Below, piece by piece: positions 24,476-36,100 of a stretch of 64,000 bases of DNA (position 1 is its first letter; each line of letters opens with the position of its first letter). The stretch comes from Phorcus lineatus. Its lineage: Eukaryota > Mollusca > Gastropoda > Trochida > Trochidae. The notes beneath the pieces are model-generated. The model searched no databases. It saw only the letters and a list, made by a program, of their open reading frames with translations, and had not been told where the DNA came from. A program made the position numbers and the translations under genes. The stretch spans positions 13,541,731-13,605,730 of the forward strand of contig OV121085.1 in assembly GCA_921293015.1 (NCBI GenBank), given 5' to 3'.

Positions 24476-24520
24476 GTCCAGTGTGCTATCCACTAGGCTA
24501 CTGTACCTGATTTAACAATT
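24476..24520 (-). repeat. tRNA-like SINE head fragment
   Basis: On the - strand, AGTAGCCTAGTGGATAGC followed by ACACTGGACTGT resembles the D-arm/A-box and anticodon-stem start of a tRNA. The T-arm/B-box (GGTTCGANNCC) is not visible downstream, so it cannot be a functional tRNA. It is probably a decayed tRNA-derived SINE head. Confidence 0.35.
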
Positions 24521-24959
24521 TAGATATTTTAACTGTTGTACTTTGGCATTAACAATGGGTATATATGTTTAATCGCCCCTAATGGCCACAACTAGCGAAT
24601 ATTAACCTAAATCCTGTTATTTTTTATTAAGAATATATTTGCTCTCGGGATACTTTTTTATTCGATGTTTGGGCTACTCTTAAAAGTCTGTGAACATCCA
24701 TGTTGGTGTAATCAACTGAGATTAGTATTGAGGAAATACAAAAGAATGTCTTTAAAAGGAGACCGTTCTGCATGCATAGTACCTTGGATAACTTTTATGT
24801 ACCATGACAAAAGGCTGCTAACACCAATGATGATGAATACGGCCGTCAACAATATACAGCTTGATGCCTCTAAACAAATGAAACATTGCCATTTGCTCAA
24901 TTTCAAATGTTGTGCCTGTACCCAAGCCGGATTAGGCATACGATTATCATCAGGCAGTC

Positions 24960-25473
24960 GGGGTCGTTTTGAAAGCGTCGTTGTTTGCTAAAATTACCGA
25001 AGGAGTTGATTGCCAGGCCAAAACGGTAAATTTGTCTGTAATCCTTCAATTTGGTCCTTTTCAGCCTCCCTATTGTACCGGCCTCCTTTACTTCATGATC
25101 GTGCATAGTAACCTAAGCAAGATTCGCCACCTGCTTGACCTCGACACGACCAAATTACTAATGAAGAGCCTAGTAACCTCCAGAATAGATTACTGTAATT
25201 CCCTTTATGCTAATCTTATAAGGAACTCACTAAACAGATTGAAGAAAATACAGAACTCTGCCGCCAGTTGCATCACCAAAACCTTCAAGTCAATCCATAC
25301 AAGCCCCGTCCTCAAGTCTCTTCATTGGCTCCCAGTACCAGAGCGGGTGCCTTTCAAACGTGCCTCCATCGTCCACTCATGTATTTACAACACCACTTTT
25401 CCTGCATACCTCCGAGATTTTACCCTCGCATATTCTCCTTTTCGCAATCTTCGTTCATCAAGTGAGGTGCTTC
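24960..25473 (+). pseudogene. Non-LTR retrotransposon RT C-terminal fragment
   Basis: The frame contains L-V-T-S-R-I-D-Y-C-N-S-L-Y, then L-K-K-I-Q-N-S-A-A, V-L-K-S-L-H-W-L-P-V, P-A-Y-L and Y-S-P-F-R-N-L-R-S-S. This is the conserved thumb/C-terminal region of CR1/L2/Rex-type LINE reverse transcriptases. The catalytic domain upstream is missing and the 3' part is interrupted by the Tc1-like element at 25476. It lies in intron 1 of gene A. Confidence 0.75.
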
Positions 25474-25475
25474 TA

Positions 25476-26296
25476 AACTCATGTCCAAAAGAAACGATAC
25501 CAACTATTTCTTTAAAAACATTTAAATTTAGCGTTCCTTTATGGATGAAACCTAGCGGAAACGATTTCCGGGATCCAAACCAAACATGTTCAATAAAAAA
25601 AACGGAAACTTTAGTTGAAACGCGACCGAAACGCACCCATCGCGAAAATGAATTTTTGTTGTTTGGCACGAAATGAACGTACACATTCACTGTATAAAAG
25701 AGCCGACTCGACACGTTGGGACCACTGCAACAAAAAAAACACAAAAGAAATGCCACGTCTTTCAGCTATCCAGAGAGAAAGAGCGGTAGGAATGGTCCAG
25801 GAGGGAGCAATGCACACAGCTGTCGCGAGAAGGCTTGGCTGCGCGCGCATAACCGTTACCAGATTAATTAATCAAATCAGGCAACGTCCCATGCCTCCAG
25901 CCAACCTCCAAGAACTCAAACAATGCCTCCTCGACAAGTGGCAGCGCATCACCCCCTACGTCATCAGAGGTTTGACGTCATCAGTCCGGAGACGTGTCTC
26001 CGCATGCATGGTTGCAAATGGAGGGCATACACGATACTAATGTGACTTTTGGATGTGTTTTGGGAACTTCTACCGACCGGTTCCATTACTTGTGCTGTTA
26101 TAAAATTTCAATTATGGACCCACAGGTCTTTACACACCTGCCCTGGATATTGTTACTGCTGGATTGTAAGGAAGTTAAAAACACGTTTACAGAAATTATT
26201 TCTAAAATAAAATATACAGATTTGAACTTTTTGTGTTGTTTCGTTTTTCTGCAATCTCATTCTAAACATTGGTATCGTTTCTTTTGGACATGAGTT
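25476..26296 (+). mobile_element. Internally deleted Tc1-like transposon
   Basis: The inverted termini AACTCATGTCCAAAAGAAAC (left) and its complement (right) are flanked by TA on both sides. About 28 bp of terminus match. At 821 bp it is roughly half the size of a complete Tc1 element. The internal gene keeps only the two ends of the transposase. It is inserted in a non-LTR retrotransposon relic. Confidence 0.75.
25750..26040 (+). pseudogene. Tc1-like transposase with catalytic core deleted
   Basis: A 96-residue open frame. Residues 1-45 form the N-terminal paired-type helix-turn-helix (R-E-R-A-V-G-M-V-Q-E-G, then V-A-R-R-L-G-C-A-R-I-T-V-T-R-L). It then jumps to the C-terminal end (P-P-A-N-L-Q-E-L-K, then R-R-R-V-S-A-C, N-G-G-H-T-R-Y, stop). 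The DDE core between is absent, yet the frame is kept across the junction. It could bind termini but not cut DNA. Confidence 0.75.
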
Positions 26297-27238
26297 TACA
26301 TAAACAGCAATAGGACATCGAGCTTTCTCTAGATCTGATCTCTCATAATTGAAATCTCTCCCACCTAAGATCAGCCACACTTAATCCAAAGACTCAGAAA
26401 CAGCTGAAACACCTCTCTTCTCTTAAGCTCATTTTTGATTGTGATCACACTTCTTACCAAGACACTCAAATCCATTGTTCTTCATAGCGCCAGTGAGCAA
26501 CCATCTGATGGAAACGAGGCGCTTAAAAAGAGAATTATTTTTTTTTTTTTGGAACCTGCTCATTGCTGTTCTTGAAACAATACTTTCAGAAATGCCCACA
26601 AGCACACATTTTCTCTGCATACACAGGAAAGGCGTGCTTGCACCTAATATATTGATTCAGACAGCAAATCCATAGTCTTTGGAATATTGAGTATCAGAAA
26701 AAGTATGTATGGTATATATGTCTATTTAAATCTTGAGCAATAAAGTTTTGCTTCAAAGTCTACAATAAGAAGTTTAACAATGAAACCATCAAGGGGTTCT
26801 AATTGTAGAGTATCGACATATTTAGCCTTCGGTGACCAAGGATTGAACAAAGTTACGATACACCCTAAAGGTTCGTTTTCATGAATGGCTGTTTCTACAA
26901 CAAGTTTGATTTCGTGAAGTTAACGTTTTTCATGTTTACATGATAAATTAAACGTGAGAACTGTTGTTCTGACCAAGACATTTTTATCTGGTTATGCAAG
27001 AACATCTTACCTTTTCCTTTAGCTGCACTGTTTAAAAAAATACTCATTTTGCTAATTTCTTGTATTTTCTTGCTTTCTTAAAAAGTGGATATGTAAATTT
27101 TCTATTTCGTATAATCACTTTTAGGATACTGTGATAACTATTTTATTTCAATTATGAGATTTGTCAGGTAAGGGAATTTTTGTAATCAAATAACGATTAA
27201 ATAATGAATTTTAACATGACTGTATGCCATTTTAACAG
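26297..27238. other. Intron 1 of gene A, 3' end
   Basis: No recognisable element. The intron ends in GCCATTTTAACAG before the lectin exon. Confidence 0.5.
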
Positions 27239-27559
27239 CTGAAGAAAGCAAGGCATGCTTTGGATCACCAGGACAATCTTGTACAGAGCATACCCTTACA
27301 TGCAGCAATGGGCTTATTGCTATTCAGGAAGCCTTCTACATGAACAATACAGCTTGTCCCGGTGTAGGGAGAAACTGTGGCAATATCAGCGTCAGTAATA
27401 TTACTCTCGATGGTCCCAAATATGACTTCAATGATACAGAACTCGACTCACTATATGGGAACTGTTCTACAGAATCTACATGTACTTTCCCAACTGGCAG
27501 AACTAGTATAAATGGTACTTTATATGCCTTATCTGTGATTAGATACCAGTGCATTTATG
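27239..27559 (+). CDS. Gene A exon 2: SUEL/rhamnose-lectin-like domain
   Basis: A 321-bp phase 1-1 exon coding for the whole domain. The layout A-C...L-T-C-S-N-G-L-I-A-I-Q-E-A-F-Y...C...C...N-C-S-T-E-S-T-C-T-F...I-R-Y-Q-C follows the SUEL-type (galactose/rhamnose-binding lectin) pattern, with an L-x-C-x-x-G-x-I-x-I-x-x-A-x-Y strand and a terminal Y-x-C. It has eight cysteines. The sugar-contact motifs Y-G-R and D-P-C of classical family members are missing, and one Cys (Q-S-C) is shifted to the N-terminal side, so the ligand may differ. There are several N-glycosylation sequons (N-N-T, N-I-S, N-I-T, N-D-T, N-C-S, N-G-T). It ends TTATG|GTAAGT. Confidence 0.65.
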
Positions 27560-30500
27560 GTAAGTAGTTTCAGCATTTACTGTTATTTTAAACCGGAATG
27601 CATATAACTTCAGGGATTACGTTCCTTGCTATTGTTAACGCTACATGCGTAGTAAAGGCAAATGACAACTCTAATGAGTCAAAGGAGATTTTTTCAGAAA
27701 CCCCTCAAATGTTTGTCAGCTCATGAACATTGATTACGTTACGTGTTTTTGAAATAACATGACCTGTCAGCAGGTGTTTTCCGACCTTCGGCAGCCATTT
27801 TTAGCTATAACATTTTTCTTAAGGTAGGTTTCATAAATTTTATAAGCTGGGTTTTGATATAAAAAGATGATAAATAGATACAGATGTTTTACTTGTCTTT
27901 TGTATCTAAAGAAGTCATTAAGGATGACATTTCAATGAATATTTCATGTTGAAATTGTGAAGCTTGTTTCTGAAGTTCTTTAGTTAAAAGCATTCATCAC
28001 TAAACTTGATTTCCATTGACGTCCTTGTAAATTTAGTGTGTCATGAATAATTTTCCTAAGTCGGTTTCTGTTTGGATCTTTGTTAAACTCAACTCAGGTT
28101 TAATTCAAACCATCTCAGTTTGAAGTACATAATTAATCATTGGCCTTATATTAAACTGGACCAATTGTCATACGATATATTTACATTAACAGTAAGGGCA
28201 TAGATTATCACAATTTATAATTCAAACAAACTATTTTTACCAAAACTAGTTTGAAATCAACAGTCCTGTAAGCGTGCTTATCGCTCCGAAATGATATAGG
28301 TGACGTGCTTCTTAAACGATTAGTGTATTTGCTAATAGCCTATGTTGAATACTTCCTTGTTTGCAAACAATAAAGAAGCAAATTCGTAAAAATAAATCTT
28401 GAAGTCTAATGGCGCAGGTTCTATATTATTTTTTATCATATATAGATATAAACTAGAAATCTAATTCACTTGCGGTTACATTTTGCGACAAGTACTCATT
28501 ATTGTAAATACCTTTAACTTAATTTATTACATACCTTGAGTTTGGTGTTATCTGTACACTCACGCAAAGCCTTAAATGTTATTATTACATCATAATATAA
28601 GTTAAAATAAGTTAATTTTGCATCATGCCGAATGACGGGACCATCACCTTTTTCAGGTATACAAATGTATGTTTGTGTTTTGTAGTTTGTATAAATGCTT
28701 ATTCTTTGTAATTTGTCAATATAAATTAATCAATATAATCAACTATTCTACTTATTTCTCATCAATTACCGTCATTGAATGCTAATAAATAGACGCCTTA
28801 TGCATCTCCAATGAAAATAAAAATAATTAAGTCAGGTAAAAAAAGTCCTGTTACGTGCATATAAAAATAATTTCTAAACATTTGTCAAAAATAGCGCAAT
28901 TTGCCGACGTCAGTGATATCTTAAATGACGATAACTCTTAAAATCGTAGGTGACCCCAACTTTCTGACATTTTTATTTATAATATATAACAATGTTGCTA
29001 TAATGAACAAATTCGAAAACAGTATATATGACCATTCCATCTCTCCGTAAATTCAGTTTTTTTCCATATCAATCATAATCAATCTGTAATTTTTTGAAAA
29101 TGGCAAAGCCTATTTTTCTCCACTGGGTATGGCTGTGATATATTTGATTGCAAAATTTTATTAAATATAGTTTATACTAAAGCATATATTTAGCGATTCG
29201 TTGAATAGTTAACTTATTTCTCTTATCAATGTCAAGGAAAATCTTAATAGCTCATCGCGAATGACTTCTTTCCTATACAAGAATATACCGTTACAACTCA
29301 GTAGGTCATGAACAAGAACAGTTCTTTCTGCATAAGCTTTGGGCGAGATTGACCTCAATCCCTTCGATCACTTCGATCTTATGCAATACATTGGCTTCTT
29401 ATATTTGACATATTTTGCTTAAATTTTAGACAAGGATATACTACATTCAGTGTCTGACGGATGCGCAGTAATTTGCGCTGGCCATAGTGATAGAATAGTA
29501 ACTGAGAACAATTAAGTAGTGTGAAATTTGAAGATACAATGTACGAGCTCATAGAAAACATTACAAAAACAGCATTTTGTATTATTTCTAAGTAATTTCG
29601 AATTGTGCTTTGCATTCAGGTATTTTTACGATAATTGCATCACCTTAACCTTATAAACATGCTAGTTAATTATTTGGATCGTGAAGTGTTGAAACGTAGA
29701 CACTGTTATCTCATATTAACGTTATGGAATAAGTTGTACAGGGTTTGATTAATGAGGTTTTATAGAGCCTTATGTCATAACGTGGAAATGCTTACGTTCT
29801 TAAATCGATACATGCGTTTGATCATATCACAATGAAAGTTGATCTTTTCTTAGTTTTATTATTGTCAGGTTATCTATCGATCTATAGTGATCACGGACAC
29901 GAAAATATAATCAGGTTTTCGGTAATTATTTCATATTCTGTATCCAACTTTAAGTTTGAATGCTAAAAAATATTTGTTGACCAGCTTTTCCCCCAAATTT
30001 TATGTTTGATGGTTTTAAAAATGAGTTTATGGGAGAGAAAATCTAATCTTTGCACCTAAATTTTTAATACCAGCTTTATGTTGTAAATCAACAACATCAT
30101 TTAAAATCTATATTTTGTGTGAAATACCTATTGAAAACGTCCATTGTTGATTATATCTTATTCACCTTTCATCACAAAATTTAAAGTAAAAAAAGTATTT
30201 TACAAATTTCTATTCCTGCGAGTTCATGTATGACGTTGGCACCATACGTGAAAAGGCATGTTGCCTAGTAAACACTGGTGCAGGCATCTCTGCTCTCATT
30301 AATTTACATTCTTAGATCTTCAATATGTAAAATTTGAAACACATTTACATAGTGCTTTCCCTAGACCAATATAAGAAAAACTAGAATATTTAAAAATTTA
30401 TTAAGATTACACATCTTGCTCCAGTCATATGAATAAACGCAAATAATTACATTTCGGTAAGAAATATAGTTCCGGTGATATTAATAATATTGATGATTTA

Positions 30501-31224
30501 CCATCTGAAACTAAACATTATTATCCAAAATGTTTTTGGAAACACAAAACAAGCTCTATTAAATCAACGACTCCAATGATATTGTTATGAACAAAATAAA
30601 TGTTAATGAACATCATTTTCGATTATTTTTTAATTATGAAATACACCAAATAACTCTGAGCAATGACACACACGGCTCTAGTGTGGACGTTGATTAAACA
30701 ATCACTAAGTATGTCGTCGGGGTCTTATATGTGAAACGTTGTAATAGCTGTTATCTTATCTAGGAGAACTGATTTGTAGAATAGTAACATTTGGTGATTT
30801 AACTGGCCTTGAACTCTTGACATATTTTTGACATATAGAAAATGATTTTCCAAGGATGAAATACAAATGAAAACTTCTAATGTAAATTGGTTCAGTTCAT
30901 TGACAATAACACGGTTTGATTAAGTAATTATCAAAAACTGAACAATGACATGCGCCAATGAGTGAAACGTAAGTTTGGAAGTGCTAAATAGTAAATATAA
31001 CTTAGAATTAAGGCTTTGTGCATTCAACATAAAAGATTTGATCGAATACAAACGAACACAAATATTGTTTTTCGCAATTTGGGATAAGTATTTGGAATGA
31101 TATATACTTAAAGCAAGAGATATGATATTTAGGTGAAGTCATATAATTTTTTGGGGGGGTTGGGAGAATTATACTCGAGTACTTTAATTATTGTAATTAA
31201 TTGCCACATGTTGAAATGTTTCAG
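27560..31224. other. Intron 2 of gene A
   Basis: 3.7 kb of AT-rich sequence without recognisable elements. It ends GAAATGTTTCAG. Confidence 0.5.
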
Positions 31225-31536
31225 ATACTAGTAATATTTGTGATGTAGAAGCAATCGACCATAATGAGAAATCCTTGTTGTGGAATAAGACCAGCCACAT
31301 GGAAGAAGGTTATACGTGTTCCTGTAGAATTTCTTCAAATAACACCGAGCCGACAGATGTGTATGCATTAGACATAAGACCAAGATCAGCATGTACCAAC
31401 CTTTCCATCACTGAAGATTATGAAACTTACAAAAACTGCAATCAAAATAAACGATACCAGCTGTTGGCCAACAATACATGGACGATCATTCTGGAACCAG
31501 TCGATGTATTCGACATATTATGGATCAATATTCAAG
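31225..31536 (+). CDS. Gene A exon 3: second extracellular Cys-containing domain
   Basis: A 312-bp phase 1-1 exon (104 residues). It contains N-I-C-D-V-E-A-I-D, E-G-Y-T-C-S-C-R-I, Y-A-L-D-I-R-P-R-S-A-C, Y-K-N-C and T-W-T-I-I-L-E-P-V-D-V-F-D-I-L-W. Five cysteines and alternating hydrophobic strands suggest a small beta-sandwich. A CUB-like fold is possible but not established. Acceptor TGTTTCAG. The donor is AAG|GCAAGT, a strong GC-type site leaving phase 1. If it is not used, the frame runs 27 more residues to a stop at 31617-31619, giving a secreted form. No counterpart exon is seen in gene B. Confidence 0.6.
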
Positions 31537-31541
31537 GCAAG

Positions 31542-31840
31542 TCAACATTTAAGTTTCGATTTAGAATAAATAAAGCTGATGTCGTTGCTGACTATGTTGA
31601 CATTAATTTCATTGTCTAAAATGCGATAGTTTAAAATGTAAGGAAGTTCCTTAAACATGATATATTGTGGAAAACCTAAGATGCTTCACAAAATTAAGGG
31701 GTTACTTTATTTTTTGCACTTAGTATATATTGTGTAAAAATCAACATTTAAGTTTCGATTTAGAAGAAATAAAACTGATGTTGTTGCTGACTGTGTTGAC
31801 ATTAATTTCATTCCCAAAATTGTGTTAGTTTATGATGTCA
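31542..31840 (+). repeat. Direct duplication of about 100 bp spanning the alternative stop
   Basis: 31542-31640 (starting TCAACATTTAAGTTTCGATT) recurs at 31741-31840 with about 90 percent identity by eye. The duplicated piece is the part of exon 3 lying after the GC donor. The second copy has no donor and has lost the stop position, so it is a local tandem duplication in intron 3. Confidence 0.65.
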
Positions 31841-32220
31841 GGGTTCAGTTTCTTAATTATGGAAAACTCCCTCCTAGTCTGACCACTTTACCGGCATCGC
31901 TCTCAACCAACATATCAATTTGGTTCCACATGTACTAAATTAATATAATGTCACAAAACAATTCCCGACACTCTCATGGACACTCACAGACAGACAGAAT
32001 AATAAATTAAGACTTAGATCTAGTTGATTACTTAGGGTTAAACATATTTTATTCACAAGAAAAGGATTGGGGACAAGTTATCCAACTTAAAATGCCCTCT
32101 CCTAGTATGTACAAAATTGATTTACATAATCCATAGTGAACACAGACAGCAGACAGTCAACACGAGTAGAGTAAGTGTATCAGGAAGAAGAAATAAAATG
32201 AATAAAAAATATTATTGCCA

Positions 32221-32815
32221 AATATTTAATGTCAAAATTTTTTATTTGTTTCATTGATGTAAGTTTGTACCAACATAAATAAAGTTTTGTTTTGACTTAT
32301 TGACATCTCTGCACTTCCCTCAAGCAATAGTTTAAGATCTATTTTAAGTCCGGTAATGCGCCGTAATGAAAACATAAGCTTTTCTCTCTGTTTGCTATAC
32401 AATGTACATTGCAACAAATAATGATATACATTCTCAACATAAGAACCACAAGAACAGCTAGCGATTGTTGAAATTCCAACTTCCAACAGATTATAATTCA
32501 ATGTACTCACAGCATGTCTCAATTTTGTATGGATGACATTCAATTTCCTTTTGCCAAATGAATAGTATTGTGGGGCAAAGACATGTCTATCACCAAGACC
32601 ATTTTTAAATGTACAGACCGTATTTGACTGCCGATGATTGGTTGGTAGAACATTCCAGGAAGTAATTGTTGATGGAGAGTAAGCATTTTTTTAATGTTTG
32701 AGTCTTACGTACGGAGAAGATATATTTTGAGAGTTACGTAGATTATAGTCACATTTAGAGCCGACACTGTTAGGAACTAGATCTGCAAGGTATTGAGGTA
32801 TTTGGTTACTTTGTT
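32221..32815 (-). pseudogene. Non-LTR retrotransposon C-terminal fragment
   Basis: On the - strand: Q-I-P-Q-Y-L-A-D-L-V-P, then L-R-N, S-W-N-V-L-P, and in the frame at 32232-32543 H-T-K-L-R-H-A-V-S-T-L-N-Y-N-L followed by S-C-S-C-G-S-Y-V-E-N-V-Y-H-Y-L-L-Q-C. The C-x-C-G...E...H-Y-L-L-x-C knuckle and preceding motifs are typical of the C-terminal end of LINE-type elements common in molluscs. A stop separates the two parts. It sits inside intron 3 of gene A, right next to the stalk exon, in antisense orientation. Confidence 0.7.
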
Positions 32816-32839
32816 CGTCCATTCTAGGTAATTTTGAAG

Positions 32840-33274
32840 TGAATTGCATCACATCAATCACTTCAACAACTCCAACTCCAACTTCAACTACAGCTTCAAC
32901 TTTAGCTACAACTTCAACTTCAACTTCAACTACAACTACAACTTCAACTACAGCTTCAACTTCAGCTACAACTTCAACTTCAACTACAGCTTCAACTTTA
33001 GCTACAACTTCAACTTCAACTTCAACTACAACTACAACTTCAACTACAGCTTCAACTTCAGCTACAACTTCAACTCCAACTTCAACTTCAACTACAACTA
33101 CAACTACAACTACAACTCCAACTCCAACTCCAACTTCAACTACAACTTCAACTCCAACTTCAACTACAACTACAACTACAGCTTCAACAACTTCAACTTC
33201 AACAACTTCAACTTCAACAACTTCAACTTCAACAACTTCAACTTCATCTTCAACTTCAACCACGGCACAGAATA
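32840..33274 (+). CDS. Gene A exon 4: Thr/Ser-rich mucin-like stalk
   Basis: A 435-bp stretch of (ACTTCAACNNCA)-type repeats. The + frame in register with the rest of the gene is almost entirely Thr, Ser, Pro and Ala, as in an O-glycosylated stalk. All frames are open, so openness proves nothing. However, TTTTGAAG| before it and AATA|GTTAGT after it give a phase 1-1 exon that closes the reading frame, and its 3' border (CACAGAATA|G) aligns with the linker exon of gene B (CAGAGAAATG|G). The acceptor is weak and lies next to an antisense LINE relic, so the 5' border is uncertain. Confidence 0.5.
32860..33262 (+). repeat. Trinucleotide/hexanucleotide repeat with 96-bp higher-order period
   Basis: Units of ACTTCA, ACTACA, GCTTCA and ACTCCA. 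The 96-bp block starting ACTTCAACTACAGCTTCAAC at 32881 recurs at 32977 with the rare TTAGCT variant in the same place. This shows segmental amplification (32 codons per unit) rather than simple slippage. Confidence 0.8.
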
Positions 33275-34071
33275 GTTAGTTATTAACCATGATAAACATA
33301 TATGTCCGTTTCAACGTGTTAACAAATCTGCAAAAGCGAATTAAAATTCCTTGTTATTGAAATCTCAAATTATTTTTGGATGGTTATGTTTCATTAGTTC
33401 TCAAGCATTGAATGAGTTAAATTACACTATACTAGTCATTTTTTCAGATTTTTAGATACATGTATGTCAATTTACATACCTAATTTAAATACAATGTTGA
33501 ACAGTAGTTATGTTCTTATGGGTGTCAGTCCTCAACAACTCCTAAGCATGCTGTCAGAAAGCAGGACATTGGTATGACATAAATTATGTCCGTTTTTCGT
33601 CAATTAAAAAATCACACTGTAATATAAAGACATGACCTTTCCATTTTGATTTGTAAAATGACAAATTATAAATGACTTCTGGTACCAATGATGTATACTA
33701 TTGGCGTCTATCTACATGGTCATCAGCGTATTTGTATCAACGAAGCTCCTACCACATCTCTATAAGTTTGCTGACAGTTGTTCATGTGTCTGTCATAACC
33801 GAATTTATTCATCCTATAAATCGCGTTATGATTGCACCCTGACGAAAAAACAAATCTTACTCAATATTCCAATCATACAGGTAATGCTGTTTTTTCGTGA
33901 GACAAAATAATTTCATTGGCTGGTCATTTATACAATACGAATATTTTGTCTTTATAAATATAAGGGTAATGTAGCAGTTCCACGGATGCGCATACTCTGT
34001 AGAAGTCAGTTTTTTTCCCTTGAAGGGATTGTTAGGAAAAAAATAGACGTCAAACCCTGTCTCTTTTTCAG

Positions 34072-34156
34072 CTGGCGCCATTGCTGGGGGTGTGATTGGT
34101 GTTCTCGTTGTATGTGCTCTTGTGGCTGCTGTTCTCATATGGTTTAAGTTCGTGAG
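34072..34156 (+). CDS. Gene A exon 5: transmembrane helix
   Basis: An 85-bp exon coding A-G-A-I-A-G-G-V-I-G-V-L-V-V-C-A-L, then V-A-A-V-L-I-W-F-K-F-V-R. It is a single hydrophobic helix with a G-x-x-x-G face and a basic stop-transfer end, giving type I topology after the signal peptide. It enters in phase 1 (CTTTTTCAG|) and leaves in phase 2 (GTGAG|GTGAGA). The copy at 57255 is almost identical. Confidence 0.8.
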
Positions 34157-34333
34157 GTGAGAAATCTTTTTAAGAAAATGTCTTTGATACAAACAAAGAA
34201 GATGAGACGACTATGCGACCATTTAAGATTCTTCTATTCTAATGGTTGTTAAAAAGACAAACAACTTTAAAAGAACTGTGTTTGTTTAATACCGTTTATT
34301 ATTATTATCAAACCGATTTCAAATCTTTGTCAG

Positions 34334-34904
34334 AATCAAGAAAGCCGAAAAAGGAAATGACAGCTGTGCTTTATCCTCGGCTTCAATCACTGTTCTCCAA
34401 CATGGAGGTAGCAAAAAGACCACCAGCAACTATGAAAACGCAACATTACACGGCAATAACAATCCTGTAGCACGTGCCCAAAATGACTACGCCCTTGTCG
34501 GTATACCCAGCACCCAAAATGGAACATCTGATCTTATGGAAGATGACTACAACCACATCACCCACAACCCTCCACAGAGTGCCCCGTCCTATGAGTACGA
34601 CACCACTGCTTCTGCCGCCGCGGCAGTGAAAACGTTGAACAATACATCATCTTATAGCGTTGACGAGGATGACTACAACCATCTCGGAGAAGGTAAACCA
34701 AGTGTTAACTCCAGTGACTATGATACCACAGTGTCTGCTAGCAAGGCTGTGGAACAGTTTGGGGAGATGAAGGACAGTGAAGATGACTATGATCACTTTA
34801 AAAGATCTGAAGACAGAGTCATTGATTCGCCCTATGATATTGCAAATCATCACAGTAGTGTGTCGGCTGATACGACAATAAGCCCTTATGACCTTGCACA
34901 ATAG
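34334..34904 (+). CDS. Gene A exon 6: cytoplasmic tail with 11 tyrosines
   Basis: A terminal 571-bp exon in phase 2 after TTTGTCAG|. It starts I-K-K-A-E-K and carries tyrosines in N-Y-E-N, N-D-Y-A-L-V, D-D-Y-N-H-I, S-Y-E-Y-D, S-Y-S-V-D, D-D-Y-N-H-L, S-D-Y-D-T-T-V, D-D-Y-D-H-F, S-P-Y-D-I-A and S-P-Y-D-L-A, then a stop. Y-x-x-I/L sites preceded by acidic residues are of the type recognised by tyrosine kinases and SH2 domains. Spacing does not match a canonical ITAM. D-Y-D-T-T and Y-N-H recur, suggesting internal duplication. The exon is well conserved in gene B (58923), with many substitutions outside the Tyr motifs. Confidence 0.75.
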
Positions 34905-35445
34905 AACACACAGTGCCTAAGGGAATATGATGCATTCATTGAAGTTGCTGTGAAAGTGTTCATTGCTTTGAATAATTTAGGATAATTCGGGCTGAATCCT
35001 TATTGTTATTGGCGTCTAATGAGCATTATTTACAGCAGCTAAAGCAAATGCAACCAAATTCAATATACACATATTCCACAATGTGTATTAGCAGAAGCCT
35101 TTTGTCCAAATCGTATGAAAAGTTAAAGGTTAATTTCGAATCAAAGTTTTGAAATTAACATACAAATGCACTTACAGTCTTTTTTTAGGCATTACGCTTA
35201 CACATACAAACAAAAAATGTAAATCATGGCAAATTTGTAGCACAAATAGTTTTTGCGCATATTACCTTTTCTCACTTTCTGAGATTTTTTAATCCATGCA
35301 CCTTTGAGTATCAACTAATGCTGATGAAATTGCTCAAGGTACAAGAGACAGAGACGGACAGAGACAAAGAAAGGGAGGTAGACAGAGGGTGGAGGGAAAG
35401 AGGGTGGAGAGAAAGGAAGAGATAACCTAGCAAAATGCAAATACT

Positions 35446-36100
<655 letters not shown>

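Larger units (their letters stand above)
13758..34904 (+). other. Receptor gene A: secreted-lectin/TM/multi-Tyr tail gene (locus)
   Basis: This is the assembled locus of six coding exons. Lengths 61, 321, 312, 435, 85 and 571 bp sum to 1785 bp, exactly 595 codons including the stop (594 aa). Residues 1-20 are the signal peptide, about 21-127 the SUEL-like lectin domain, 128-231 a second Cys-containing domain, 232-376 a Thr/Ser-rich stalk, about 378-400 the transmembrane helix and 405-594 the cytoplasmic tail. The first four joints are phase 1 and the last is phase 2. Introns begin GT except intron 3, which begins GC within an ideal GCAAGT donor. No transcript evidence is available. The model rests on splice consensus, frame closure and agreement with gene B. 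Confidence 0.65.

Noticed and set aside
24476-24520. tRNA gene on the - strand
   Set aside because: Only a D-arm-like segment is present. No T-arm or complete cloverleaf can be drawn, so it is called a SINE-like fragment.
32860-33262. Possible CRISPR-like or regulatory direct-repeat array
   Set aside because: The units are 6-12 bp simple repeats without unique spacers, in a eukaryotic intron/exon setting.
32691-33263. 190-codon - strand frame rich in Val and Glu
   Set aside because: It is the complement of the trinucleotide repeat, where every frame is open. The + frame fits the receptor gene's splice phase, and the C-terminal part of the - frame is a LINE relic.
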